Part shown: positions 23,573 through 35,542 of the stretch, in pieces
How positions within the stretch are numbered: position 1 is the first letter of the stretch
How the letters are laid out: every line of letters starts with the position of its first letter
Source of the DNA: Phlegmacium glaucopus
Lineage: Eukaryota > Basidiomycota > Agaricomycetes > Agaricales > Cortinariaceae
DNA length: 64,000 nucleotides
Reading direction: 5' to 3'
NCBI GenBank assembly: GCA_015039465.1
Contig: MU130366.1
Location: forward strand, 235,170-299,169
The notes under the pieces: generated by a model
Seen by the model: the letters and a program-made list of their open reading frames with translations, nothing else
Told to the model about the DNA's origin: nothing
Databases searched by the model: none
Translations under genes and position numbers: made by a program

Positions 23573-24152
23573 TGTTAAGTTCGAGAACTCTATTCCGGAG
23601 TTTCGGACGGAGTAACGGACGGAGTACCGGAACGGAGTCACGGAAAGGATAGGACTTAGCCTCAGCTTATGTGCTGTGCTACCCAGAACCTTCGTGTCCT
23701 AATTTCGGAGTAAGACGGAGCGGAGCGGAACCGGAAGTTGCAAAGAACTTAGAGGAAGACCAAGAGTGGGAAACTAAGTCGATATTCGAACTGAGGAAAA
23801 CATACAAGTTTCGAGTACTTAAATATAAAAGGAATAGCATCCGAAATATAAAATATAAATATAAATGCTGCGTTCTGCTCCCGGAAAAGGTCCTGCATTC
23901 TTGGGTGAATAATCCATAGCTGGTGTGCTGACTGATGGTGGGAAAGTGATGACAAAGAAATAGTGGTTGTGACGAAGATGTGGAAATGAGTTTGGAGTAA
24001 CGTCGGAAGAGCCGGAATGATACGGAGAAGTCTCGGAGTTGGACATGGAAGGAGTAAATCCGGAGGCAAGGGAAAGTACTGGAACGGAGTACGGACCACC
24101 AGAGACAACTCCGACAGAGTCGGACTGGAGTAACGTATGACAGAATGTAACA
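23573..24152 (-). repeat. 5' LTR of the family B element
   Basis: 580 bp ending TGTAACA, followed by the right copy of the target duplication CATTT. It is about 97-98 percent identical by eye to the 3' LTR. Confidence 0.93.
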
Positions 24153-24351
24153 CATTTATTCCTTGAGCGGCACGGCTCCTGCCACAAGCTTGAGGTCCTG
24201 AAATGGCATTTGGTATGTGATTGTTTGAAAACTCAATCCACTGCTGCCTGAACCAGAATTTGATATTGGGATAATCCTCTTGACATGGTGGCGCTATCGC
24301 GCACCAATACTGATTGGTAGCGTGAGAAGAAAGCTTAAAAGTCGCCATCAT

Positions 24352-25791
24352 GAAAATAAGCGGACTTCAAATTCACTTACCTATTTTGGAAGCAGCCCTG
24401 AATCGTGTTCCTGGTCAACAAAATCATTCGTTCAACGATAACATCCTCATCGCTCATCATACTCTCATGTCTCACACTATGCTCTCCATTGTTTTTACTA
24501 TCGACATGCTCCTAAGCATCTACCATCCATTTGTTCCTTGGCTAGTGATCCAACAAAGCGATCAATCTACTATTCGCATCGGTCATCAGCTCGCGTTTGA
24601 TCATATCTTTGGTCCATCATTTCAAGAAGCCTCTTTATGGACACATCAGCTACATCTCCCATTATGTAAAAGGCCTTGTCATCATTGTTGTGGCTATGGA
24701 CCCACAAGTCTTCCCCTCAGCTATCTATCTTGCCATCCCTCGCTCCTGGATCTCACTCAGTCCCCTATCCTCACTCATCTACCTCTTATCTTATAATTCA
24801 CTGCCAAAACCATCATTCACGCGGTACCTGAAGCCTTCCCACCCTCTTTATGACAATTTAGGAAGTCCAGGAGGATCACGACTAAGCAGGAATTGCAGAT
24901 GAATCAGCAGCAGAGGATTATTCTCGCAGTGTGTCAAGTGTTATCAAGGCTGCGCGACATGGGACCATGGGCAAGTAGTGTTTTCTCGGGAACAAGGCTG
25001 CGCCTTTCAAGTGTTGACTCAGGACCTTTCATATTTTGACATGACCACACGCCTATGGAGTTGATATATTTTTGCTATTGGACTATGTACACTGCCTTCT
25101 TTTCTTTTCTCTCGCACTTTGACACTTGTACAGATTTTTTTATTGTTCCTTCTTCTTTTTCTTGTTCTTTTCTTCTCGCAGCTGTCCTTTCTTCATTCCT
25201 CTTCTGACAGCACGCACTCCTTTCTCTTTTTATTTGTTTTACATAGCCTCATCCTTAGGGTATAAATACTGCTCTTTTGTACCAGGATAGGTAGTTCAGT
25301 TCAATTCATTCTTACTCCCCAACAGTCATCATCTCAGTGGAATTCCAGTGAATTCCTTCCTCAAGTTCGCTTTTTCATGCCTTTAACTGTCAATCTATCC
25401 CCACTGTCAATTACTATAGTCTTGCTGAAGACTCCCTCTTATTCTTCCTCATCCTCTTCCTTAACCCCTCTGAGTTCGCTTTTTCAGTCCTTAACTGTCA
25501 ACCCACATCCTCAACTCCCATCACCTTTCATATTCATCCTCATCCTCCTCTACTCTCTCTTAACCAAGTGTGCTTACTAGTCTCTGGTTATACCTTCCCT
25601 AAACGAACACAGGGGGATATTCTGACCTAAAGTCTGGTCCAGTTCCCTCTGGTTGGTGTTTTATAACAACACAAACAACGATTTATAGCGCAGGTGTGGA
25701 AAATGCTTCTTGGTTTGTACTAACTTCACCTGCGATGGTTACTGAACCTGTTAGTGGCAAAGATTGTATCATATATTTAGAATGGTGGACA
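24352..25791. mobile_element. Probable LTR-type insertion between exons of the coiled-coil pseudogene
   Basis: A block of about 1.4 kb separates exons a and b of the left coiled-coil pseudogene; in the intact copy only a 40-bp intron lies there. From about 24932 (TGTCAAGTGTT) to 25604 (CCTAAACGAACA) it looks like an LTR: TG...CA ends, a TATAAATAC box at about 25259 and pyrimidine-rich sequence downstream of it. The flanks CAGTG and CAGGG are only similar, not identical. The part 24352-24931 has open plus-strand stretches I cannot identify. The boundaries are therefore tentative. Confidence 0.4.
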
Positions 25792-26384
25792 TTACCGGAG
25801 CATTTTGTGCTGTGTCTCAAGCAACAGATGCTTTTGTTCCAGTGCTTCATGCTGCTTTTCTAGTCCCAGATGCTTCTTCTCCAGTCTTGCAGCGTACTCT
25901 TGAAGACCGTGAAAATCTTGTGGGTTTGGCTTTGATAGATGCATCACAGTGGCAGGCAGAGGTGTAGAACTATAACGGAGCTGCCTGGAGAAAATACCAA
26001 ATTCTGGTGGCTCATAAGAAGGTACATCAGAGAGAGAACGGGAGATACTGTCAGAGAGGGATGGGGGATATGAGCCGGAGTAGTCACTTGGACTATGCTC
26101 GGCATCAGAGCATGATGGTGCAATTCCCATAGTTGAGCTTGCCCCCAGATAAGAATGTAGATACATTCTTCACCAAGCTAAGTTAGGACAAATGGAATGT
26201 GAGGAAGTGACAACTCACAATATCCATTATGGCTTGCTTTTTGACATTCAAATTTCAAATTTCAAAAATCAGCGGTACTCAATAACGATGGTGGATAAGC
26301 ATAATGTAGAGATATACATGTCACGTGAAGAAGTTACAGATAGCAGAGACAACAGATGATCGATGACAACAGAGAGAGAACATG

Positions 26385-27560
26385 AATTTGAAAGACTCCA
26401 CCACTCTATGCACCTAATAACAACAGTTACACCCTCTCCAACCTTCGCTTCATCCTCTTTGTTGGCACTGACGTACCTGGGCCTGATTCTTTTGGTCACT
26501 TCAAATTCCTGACACCCTTCTCTATGGTGTCGGTGGTGGCGGGTGCGGTTGATTCTTCCACAGTCAGGTATGCTTTTTTCAATATGGAAAGCATATTATT
26601 GTGTGTCAGATGGTTGGGACCAGCTGGGTTGTAGAGGGGGGGGGAAGCATGCTTGAAGCAACTCCAACACAAATGGGGCAAAGTCCCTCCAGTACTCCGT
26701 GAATCCTGGTATGAGTGTATGTTCAGGTTGACACATATCGGCAAGTTTGCGGCTACCAATGGTCTTTATTGATTCTGTTATAAACCAGGCCTTCATGCTC
26801 ACTGTGTCAGGCGTCTCAAAATCCAGTTGTGGAAGGCTGGGGCTTGACTTCACACTCCTCCATACTATTTTCTCTATGTTCAACAAGTTCCAACTCTTCA
26901 CTATAGTCGATTAGAAGTCCACTGGCATTTTAATCTGCCTTGAGTCGATGTAAAAGGAGATTGTTTGGACTGATATCTCGATGTAAAATGCCAAGGTCAT
27001 TGAAGAGTATCTGATGGGCTAAAATCTGCGATGAGATTCACCACACACTTTATGGGAAGAGTGACACACTAGAGATGATAGAAGTGATTGCATTGATGAA
27101 CTCCTTTTTCGAATGGTATCCAGTGAGTGCCTCGCCGATTGGCATACACACGAGTTGCCGATGGACATGTTATAGCTTGGTAGAATTAACTATACCATTG
27201 ATCTTAACATCGCCACCACAAAACAGGGTAGGAACACAGCCAGCAAGTTTTGCCTCCAGTCGCATCTTCACCAGCATTGAAATCTCAGAGTCCACATGTT
27301 CATGCTGAATCCAAGAATCCTTGAGTATATAATTTACACCACCATATGTCACAACCCAGATCCGAGTACCACGGCCGACAACTGAGTTGAGAGAATATAG
27401 GAGTCCCGCCACTTCAAAGTGCTTGTCTTCAACGGTAATAGCAACACATTTGCCAGTGGAATCAATTTCGATGTTTGGGTCAAGCCCAATATCTGCAAGG
27501 GTTCCAAACATCAAGAAGGAGAGAATACGAAGGAACCACTCAGTGTGCTGTTTGCTTCGG
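26385..27560 (-). pseudogene. FunK1 protein kinase, left copy, degraded
   Basis: Blocks of the fungal FunK1 kinase family appear in order on the minus strand: FLMFGTLADIGLDPNIE, VVGRGTRIWVVTYGGVNYIL with the ATP-site lysine in LKDSW, CMPIGEALTGYHSKKEF, ILHRDISPNNLLLHRL (catalytic loop), LLIDYSEELE where the magnesium-binding DFD would be, then AWFITESIKTIGSRKLADM and a C-terminal tail. Frameshifts (near 27170 and later) and in-frame stops (for example after HRLKAD) break it, and the aspartate-phenylalanine-aspartate motif has become DYS. It precedes the left coiled-coil pseudogene in the same orientation, with a gap of about 220 bp, as in the right-hand module. Confidence 0.8.
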
Positions 27561-28340
27561 TGATGTAACTGCACAGAGGTTGTTGAGAAAAGGTGTATTT
27601 TCAAGATTATAAAATCTCTACTCAAAACAATAACTCAATCAATACTTTATACAATCTTAATAATGCAAGTTGGGTTTTCTAGAAAGTATAACCTTTCCAA
27701 TATTTTGAATTCACTTCAACTAACACACACAACAACAACAATAATTTGGATCAATTAAAGGATGATCAAACTTGTAAGTGGCTTTGCAATTTATGGCTTG
27801 CACCAACAATCAGCAGAAGAATTCCTAAGACTTCTCTGATTGATTTACAATTTGTGTACACAAAAGTCCAAGACTTTGTTACAACTTCAACACAATTGCA
27901 TACACAAGAAGCCCTCTTGCTTCTGCTATGACTTTAACACAACAATAACTTTTACAACAATTCAACAATTATTGCAACAAGTCAAACAACTCTGAGAAAC
28001 TCATTTGAGATATTTAAAAATAGATAATGTCCAAAAATAGATATACTGGTTCCTGGTACCTTTACTTTGGTTCTGGTACCATGGAGGTCTTTACACTAAG
28101 CCACTAATTCCGATCGGAATCTGATTGGACTCCGAGTAATCCGATCAGATTCTGATCGGATTCTGATCGGATTCCGAGCAGTCCGATTGGACTCAAATTT
28201 GGCTGGAGCACCAGCCATTTTCAAGTTTTGAGTCCCAGTGAAAATCGGTTCTAACGTAGCCGAGAAGGAATGAGGTGGGAAGATTGGCTGACTCAGAATC
28301 GATTTGTGTCGTTGTATTTGAGATTCCAACTTAAACAAAA
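27561..28340. repeat. AT-rich spacer and CCGATCGGA motif cluster
   Basis: From 27561 to 28090 I see only AT-rich spacer with AACAACAA-type words. From about 28100 to 28200 a series of TCCGATCGGA, TCTGATCGGA and TCCGATTGGA words is repeated in both orientations, again resembling the subterminal motif array of a miniature hAT-like element. The 28200-28340 part has no clear feature. Confidence 0.45.
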
Positions 28341-28535
28341 TCGAGTTGTGTCGTTGTATTTTGTAACTTCCCTTTTCAAATTTCTACACAACCACCGTCG
28401 AGTCTCGTCGATATCCAGCAATATCCAGTGCTAGGCTAGCTATGCATATACAGATTTCAAATGCAAGTCCAGTTCCCACCGTCATTGCACCATCTGCTAC
28501 TCAACGTTATCATTATAGTTGACTTTGTATTCGAC

Positions 28536-28937
28536 ATGCCTCTACGTCGTACATACGCCTCCCTTTCTCTCGATACCCTGTCACAATCCGCTGTGAATAT
28601 GCATGATACCTCTGCACAGTCAGTGCCATCGGTGCCTTCCATGACGCCCGCAGCCTTACAGGCCTCACAACCCAAAGGAGGCACACGCATTGTCAAACTC
28701 CCAAGTACATCGCGTCGGTCTTCTTTACAAGGCCCTCGTCGGTCTTCTCTACTAGGCCTTCGTCGGCCTTCGCTCCATCATCGGTCTTCACACCCCGACC
28801 ATCAGATATTTCCGCACTTCAAGCCGGGAGTAAATCTTTACCGCAAGGTTTTGACTCAGGAGTTTTTGCGTGTGGCCAAGAAGACTACCATGAATGATGT
28901 GGAAGCACCCACCATGAACATTACAATGGATGATTAA
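28536..28937 (+). CDS. Hypothetical serine/arginine-rich protein
   Basis: A 133-codon frame starting MPLRRTYASLSLDTL. The middle repeats RRSSLQGP, RRSSLLGL and RRPSLHH, basic serine motifs that resemble kinase substrate sites. The C-terminal part reads FPHFKPGVNLYRKVLTQEFL. I do not recognise it. It lies 250 bp upstream of the CACTA transposase in the same direction and could be an unlinked remnant or a 5' exon of a transposon gene. The gap 28938-29190 holds no feature. Confidence 0.25.
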   Translation: MPLRRTYASLSLDTLSQSAVNMHDTSAQSVPSVPSMTPAALQASQPKGGTRIVKLPSTSRRSSLQGPRRSSLLGLRRPSLHHRSSHPDHQIFPHFKPGVNLYRKVLTQEFLRVAKKTTMNDVEAPTMNITMDD

Positions 28938-29190
28938 TGGCCAGCAGTTGCCTAGATGCAGAGGAGGCATAGGGTGTTGGGATGGTTAGATGCTCTGGCG
29001 GTTATGCCAACATCGTGGGTCTGGGCTGTGTGCATGTCATGATGGATGAATGCATGGATATTCTGGATGATAGGTAGATTTTTAGAACACTTTTTAACTC
29101 ATTTATACGTTTGTGGTACTCAATTTGTGTTACTCAATTGGATAGTGTCGAAATTCAAATACCGAATGATTCATTTTTATTTCCTTTGTT

Positions 29191-32100
29191 ATGCCACGAC
29201 AACAGACTGACACGGACACCGAAGGCAAAAAACTCTACTCCTGTGACTGCGAAAGGTATTGTAAAGGCCATGTCACAAATGTGTCCCGTTCGACCTATCA
29301 ACGACACGCACCCTTTCGTAAGTCAGGCCTCTCAAACACATTCGTAACATCCCTCTCAAACGCGAGGATGTTGAATAACTTGGCGCCATCTGGAGGGATT
29401 CCCAAGAGCACACGGCTTGGAACAGGGATTGCGGGAGCTTCCAGAATAAATGTACGTTTCCTAGAGCTACATATTAATTTATACTCACAGATTGAAAAGG
29501 TCAGGATTGGGGGTGGCTTGTCCGGCATGTCGCTCAACAAGCAGGCGATGGTTACTGAGCGCAGTGAGAGTGAGGTGCGGAACAACGTGGACATGGTTGA
29601 GAATGGCTGCAGCGACGGAGACACAACTGGAAATGACATTGCAGGTGCCTTTACATCTGGAGGTGGGGGGCGGGGTGACATGGTTTCCTTGGACTCAGGG
29701 GAGAACACGTATGGCAGCGAGGACGCAACTGAAGACATTCCTCGGCACAGCAATACTACACAAGCTCGAGGCCTAGGTTCCTGCGACATGGATGAGACAG
29801 ATTTGATGGATCAGACACCTGCTGGGAGCGATCGTGCAGATCCGGGTTCTCTTGACGACAATGAAACCAACGAAACCCAAGGCGATCGGACAGACAAATA
29901 TCTCCCACCACTTCCGCTGGACATAGATCTTCAGGAACTCTCAAACATCGCGCATTTGAAGGATATAAAGCTCACAATGGAGTTTATTCAAGCTTTACAG
30001 AAGGCATCGCTAGACGACAGTAAGCTTGATAAGGACATAATTGAGCGGCTACGCAATCCACCCACCTGTCCTGCAGATGTTGGAGATCCAGACCTTCAGC
30101 TAGGGTTGAGGCTATTCCTCGCGACAATCAATTCTTCACAGGAGACTTACACTTTGTCAAGAGAAGCGATAATGCTTCGCCACCCCGAAGATCAAGTACC
30201 ATCATTCAACCAAATCAAACGGAATATCGCAGACATTACAGGCGTCGTCCCCATCATTGAACACATGTGTCCGAACAGCTGTCTAGCATATACCGGGCCA
30301 TTTGCATCACTTGACACATGCCCCAAGTGCGGCGAGCAGCGTTATAAGGATACAGGCCATACACCTCGACAAGAGTTCTACACCATGCCTCTCGGACCTC
30401 TCTTACAAGCACTTTGGCGAGATGTTCAGAGTGCTGAGCGAATGAGCTATAGGAGGCGAAAAACTAAGGAAATCATTGAGGAACTCCAGTTGAATGATGG
30501 GCATCTCAAGGATATCAAGGACTTTCTGTACTCACTGGAATACCTTGATGCCGTTAGAAGTGGCCGTATTCAGCCAGAAGATACAGTTCTCATGTTCTCC
30601 ATCGACGGCGTGCAGCTCTACTCACATAAAGCCTCCGATTGCTGGATTTATATCTGGATCCTGTTTGATATGGATCCCAAACTCAGATACCAGGTCGCGC
30701 ACGTTCTTCCAGGTGGTATCATTCCTGGGCCAAATAAGCCCAAAAACTGCGATTCTTATGTCTTCCCTGGCTTTTACCACGTCGCAGCATTACAACGCGA
30801 AGGCCTTCACATATGGGATGCTTCCCGTAACGAAGTCTTCACCTCTTCCCCTTTCATGGCTTTGGGAACTGCTGATGGCCCGGCCATGGCATACTTGAAT
30901 GGTCTCGTTGGGCATCATGGCAAAAACGGCTGTCGGTTGTATTGCTCTATTACAGGACGGCACAAACCGGGAGGATCACATTACTACCCCGCTCTTCTCA
31001 AGCCACTGAACTATAATGTATCGGGGAGTGACCATGGTGATCTTCCGTATGCAAATCTTCCTTCCTGCTCTCCTGACATTTATCATAAAAATCTTCGACA
31101 CCTCCTGGAATCTCCCAATGAAACTCAATATAAAAAACGCCGGTTGGAAACAGGCATTTCTAAACCAAGTATTTTTCTCGGCCTACAACAGGCAAAGATC
31201 CTTGGAGTTCCTGGTTGCTTTGGGTCAGACATTATGCATCTTGCTTCTCTCAACATCCCAGATCTCTTTATCAATCTCTGGCGAGGTGTTTTCGATTGTG
31301 ACAAGAAAGACGACCGTGCAACATGGGATTGGGCAGTCCTTCAGGGTCCCACATGGGAAGCACATGGACGACAAATCACATCCACAACACCATATTTGCC
31401 CGGTTCCTTTGATCGTCCGCCATGCAACCCTGCAGAGAAGATCTCGAGTGGCTATAAAGCTTGGGAATTTCTTCTGTAATTATATGGACTTGGACCCAGA
31501 GTCTTTTACAATGTATTGCCTGAAAAATACTGGCAACACTATTGCAAGCTCGTATTTGGCATGCGGATCATGAATCAGCATTCAATCAGGACGGAAGACA
31601 TCAAGAAAGCTCATCAGGCATTGGTAGAATTTGCTGTTGAGTTCGAGGTCCTGTACTACCAGCGTCAACGCGAACGCCTGCATTTTGTGCGTCAAAGCAT
31701 TCACGCTTTAACCCACCTTGGACCTGAGACTCTCCGAATTGGTCCTGCAACCTGCTCATCACAATGGACTATGGAACGAACTATTGGAAACTTAGGCCGA
31801 GAAATCCGTCAGCCGTCTAATCCATTTGCAAATCTTTCTCAAAGAGGTCTTATACGATGCCAAATAAATGCACTCAAAGCAATGGTACCGGATCTCCAGC
31901 GCCCTACGACAAACTTGCCTCAAGGAGCAAAAGACCTCGGTGATGGGTATATTCTACTCCGAGCACGGGATCGGACTCATCGGTCAATGCGGAGTTGTGA
32001 GACCACAGCATTACGGACTTATATGGAGAGCACTTGTAGTGTGTCTCTAGACAATGATTGTTCTCCAAGTATAGTACGGTGGGCACGGCTCCGTCTCCCA

Positions 32101-32560
32101 AATGGACAAGTTGCACGGTCTTCCTGGAAGGAGAAGTTGAAGCCCCTGATGAAATTAAGAATGGCCCGAAATGTAAAGGTATGAGATTTGCACTTGAATC
32201 GCAATCCTGCTCTCATCAGTATCCTAGTTCTGCATCACGCATGAGACACAATTTGGTGAAGTTTATTACTACTTCCGGCTTCTTATTGGAGGGGTGGAAA
32301 AAAGCTTGGCCATGGTGTCTACGTATTCAGCTCCACATCCACGCTTATTTGAGCTTTCTTACCGCACTCTCTGGTCTTGTGCCCATGGCGGCGACAGCTC
32401 TCTCATGGTGATTGATGTCAAGACCATTGAAGCTGTTGTTGCCATGGTTCCCCACCAGCCATTTCCAGATTCTCCTGGACGATATTTTCTTGTTGAGAAG
32501 CCTGGTCTTGATATTGCACTTCTTTCAGGTCATGTTGAAGATGTCCCCAACGAGGAATAG
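29191..32560 (+). pseudogene. CACTA (Tnp2-type) transposase, one nonsense codon
   Basis: Exon 1 (29191-32178) and exon 2 (32228-32560), separated by a 49-bp GT-AG intron, make a 1106-codon frame interrupted once by TAA at 31477-31479 (codon 763). N-terminal cysteine/histidine motif YSCDCERYCKGHV...RH. The core matches Tnp2/EnSpm transposases of fungi: MCPNSCLAYTGPFASLDTCP, LMFSIDGVQLYSHKASDCW, PGGIIPGPNKPKNCDSYVFP, GFYHVAALQREGLHIWDASR, GVPGCFGSDIMHL. The part after the stop continues the same frame (LYGLGPRVFYNVLPEKYW), then the usual C-terminal VIDVKTIEAVVAMVPH. A 39-bp stretch in frame (about 29453-29491) looks like an extra intron. I could not find terminal CACTA repeats. It lies between the two divergent FunK1 modules. 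Confidence 0.78.
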
Positions 32561-32772
32561 ATATCAGATACTTAAATAACAATAACTTGATAATTGAGCA
32601 ACTTAGCGGAATTTTGTATGCTTACATATAATAGCCTTTGTTATTCACACTGTGACGTCCAGTACTCTCTGTCTAACTTTCCAAAATTCAGTTTCTATAG
32701 TTAATCTTATCGATATACCAATCTGTCTTCTATTTAGCCCCGTGTAAGTCTCTTATCAATCCGTTCTTATAC

Positions 32773-35542
32773 ATGCTGCACTATCCAACAAACATCCTGC
32801 TCCATGACACCTGCTTCAACGAAAACTATAACAATTCATCAGCACCTTACCCCTATCCCGCCGGCGCTCACACACTAGTATATCAAATGGAATCGGAGGA
32901 CCAAGGAGCATCCCAAGGTCATTCTCTGCCATCATATTGCCCATCCCCTGCCCCCAACCTGGTCTTATCCAGGCCTGCGACGCAGCAATATGGTCCAGTG
33001 CAATATCCTCCCAATCCCCAGTACACCAATGTTAAATACGCTCAACAAGTGCCCTGGAATCATGCGCAGTCAAGTTATAGTTATCCTGTACTCTCCAACC
33101 CTCATGCACATGCCTATCGTGAACCTCCATCTCACATGCATGCGGAAGCCTACAACTTGAAGCATCCCCCACTGTCCAACAGGCGACATCCAGACCTTAA
33201 TTGTGTCCATCCGCAACCTCCGAGTCCTTATGTATCATCACCATTCTATCACCATCCTAATGAATTGTCGACCTTGTATAGCCATCATAACCTTATACAA
33301 CCTCCGGGCCCCAACGAATTGTCGGCTTTGCATGGCAATCATGCCTATCTACAACCTGCTTATGAATCGACGGGCTTGTATGGTGTTTACATCCCACCAG
33401 AGCCTCATACAAGATCATACACCTATTCACGAAATTTGGATGCCGAAGCATTAGGCAAGAATGCCTCTGCAGACCGCGCCCACAATACTAGCCGACGTGG
33501 ACCGCCCCTACCTTCTTCATGCTCTTCCGTAGGAGCGGCATCCACCCCTGTTCTGTATCGGATGTCTGCTAAACGACTGCCAGGTGACCAGTCTTACATA
33601 CCTGCACCTCAACTCGAATCCTGTCTAAAAAAAGACCTCGAGGGCAATGTCATTGTTACTTTCCCGACCTGTTTCCTTGACCTGCTTTGGCCCATTTCTA
33701 CCTCGCCATGTCCACTAAATAAGGATATCTTTAAGGTGCTTACACAAAACAAAGTCTGGGATGACATTCACGATCGCTTCATTACGCCTCCGACATCATT
33801 CACTGAACATCACATGGCCAAATGGCTAAACACGTTGGGCAGGATGATTGGGGCATTCACAGGTGGTGGATTCGAGCGTAAGAGGTCGTGGAGCGCTGAA
33901 ACTCATAGCAAACAACCGGATGGTGCCAGCATTAATCGTAAACCGGACCTTGTCCTTGTTGACAGGTCCTTCGTCGACAAACTCCCCGATGGCGCTACTC
34001 ATCCCCACATATCGTGGACCCATATTCATGCGTTCGCTGAAGTCACTAGATCATGCCTTCTCCCTAAACGAATATCTAGTACGATCAATGACAAAAGCTA
34101 TCTTTTGTTTGTCTGCCAACATGATCGCCGCTTCATTCCAGCACTCTCCTTCCACGGGCAGGGCTTGTTCGCCCTTACTCTCACTGATCGCCAAGGGCAA
34201 ATCTCAATGCCGTCTATTTCTTTTCTCCATGGGAAGGCGAATGCTTTCATATTTATGAAGATCTTGACTTTCCTTATGTATGGACCTGTTCACAATACCG
34301 GGCGTGACACAACGATGGAACTTCACCCAAATGGCCACGTCAAGTCTATATCCGTGAATGGTCACTGGTATGATGTGGTTTACCTTGTATATTCGCTGCA
34401 GTCTATGATTGGGCGTGGAACGACGATATGGCTAGTCACTCGTGATGGGAAATATTACATCTTAAAAGACTCTTGGATTCAAGTCTCTCGTGTAGAGTCA
34501 GAAATCACATTCCTCCAGAAGTTGAAGGATGATCTGGAGCTCAAGAACCGTGTTCCTCATCTCGTCGAGGGGGAAGATATTTACATTGGCGGCTTTGTTG
34601 ATTCTACTGGACGGTATCGTGAGCAGATTGGTGGAATACATGATTCACATGGTCACCGTCGCCTTGTCATGACACCTATCAGAAAACAAATTACTACATT
34701 TCAGTCGAAGTGCGAACTTATCCTTGCACTTATTGATATCGTTGAAGGTAAGTAATCAGATATCTTTTATATTCCTAGCTAACCTTGGGAGTATTAGTGC
34801 TCAAATGCCTATATGAGCGTCACCAGATGCTCCACCGAGATATTAGCCCAAACAATCTAATGTTAATTCGACCGAATCTGGAAGGTGAAGTGTGGCATGG
34901 ATTGTTGATCGATTTTGATTATGCTGCTTTGATTAAAGCGCTGGGCTCTCGAGCAATTTCGGCTGGTTTCCGGACAGTTCGTCTCATTGATACCTTCCAT
35001 GTTTCAATTTGATTTACTAATGCTGCATCATTCAGGGTACACCACCTTTTATGGCTATCGATCTCATGCTTCATCGAGACGAACCAGACAAGCCTTTCTG
35101 CCATGAGCTCCGGCATGATCTCGAGTCCATCCTTTATGTCATTTTGTGGATCTGTACATCTATGGATGGGCCTGGGATTGAGCGTAGGGTTGTGGACCCC
35201 CGCTTTATGGATCTGCCCCTACGCATGTGGTTTGACAAAGACGCTAATATCCAGAATCTTGGATATCTTAAGCTTGGTCACATTGTTGATGCTGAGCGTG
35301 CTATCCTCAACAATTTCCCACCATTTTGGAACTCTTTCAAGCCTTTTGTGAGACGACTACTCACAGCTTTCTTTCCGATACATCCAATTGCTGGGTCCAA
35401 TATCACACCACAGGAAATGATTGATATATTGAAGGATGCTGTTCGGCATGTGGATGCAGGTGAAGACGAACCAGATGATCTTATGGCACTTGAACCTGGC
35501 AACTCGGGCGTTGCAAGCTACAATGAAATCTTCTATGAATAG
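32773..35542 (+). CDS. FunK1 fungal-type protein kinase, right copy, C-terminus cut by an insertion
   Basis: Exon 1 (32773-34747), exon 2 (34798-34976) and exon 3 (35036-35542), with introns of 50 and 59 bp in consistent phase. The first third is Pro/Tyr/His-rich and probably disordered; MESEDQGASQG at 32887 is an alternative start. FunK1 features follow: KPDLVLVDRSF, TIWLVTRDGKYYILKDSW (ATP-site Lys), SEITFLQKL, HRDISPNN (catalytic loop), LIDFDYA (metal site), RTGTPPFMA across the splice, and HDLESILYVILWIC. All key residues are present. The family is expanded in mushrooms; substrates are unknown. The stop TAG coincides with the start of a repeat (TAGTGATGCC), so about 30 C-terminal residues found in the downstream copy are lost. 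Upstream 32561-32772 is featureless. Confidence 0.85.

Larger units (their letters stand above)
19530..24152 (-). mobile_element. Complete non-autonomous LTR retrotransposon, family B
   Basis: Both ends carry homologous LTRs (19530-20107 and 23573-24152), and a perfect 5-bp target duplication CATTT flanks the whole unit (19525-19529 and 24153-24157). On the minus strand the order is 5' LTR, a short duplicated LTR end, gag (23443-22274), about 1 kb without a recognisable gene, an oppositely oriented zinc-cluster gene, then a purine-rich tract next to the 3' LTR (minus strand of about 20110-20120). I find no protease, reverse transcriptase, RNase H or integrase in its 4623 bp, so it must depend on enzymes in trans. 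The LTRs differ at roughly a dozen or more sites, most of CpG type, so the insertion is fairly young. It disrupts the coiled-coil gene. Confidence 0.93.
18634..26166 (-). pseudogene. Coiled-coil protein of unknown function, left copy, pierced by transposons
   Basis: Exons are recognised by comparison with the right-hand copy (38830-40994). Exon a (25792-26166) is serine-rich, then a coiled coil (LEKKHLGLEKQHEALEQKH). Exon b (24153-24351) ends at AAQGINV. Exon c (19055-19529) continues TMQYVEMEDGTVIS, then IATDNYPSWYTNW. Exon d (18634-18714) reads DWCQKNPQGTTADFKEYFDN. Exons b and c are one exon split by the LTR element 19530-24152; removing it with one CATTT restores the frame. A second LTR-like block lies between a and b. 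A TGA after SVKSAAK (19154) interrupts exon c. The threonine-rich repeat exon of the other copy is missing; that interval holds a CCGG-rich repeat. The function is unknown. Confidence 0.8.
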
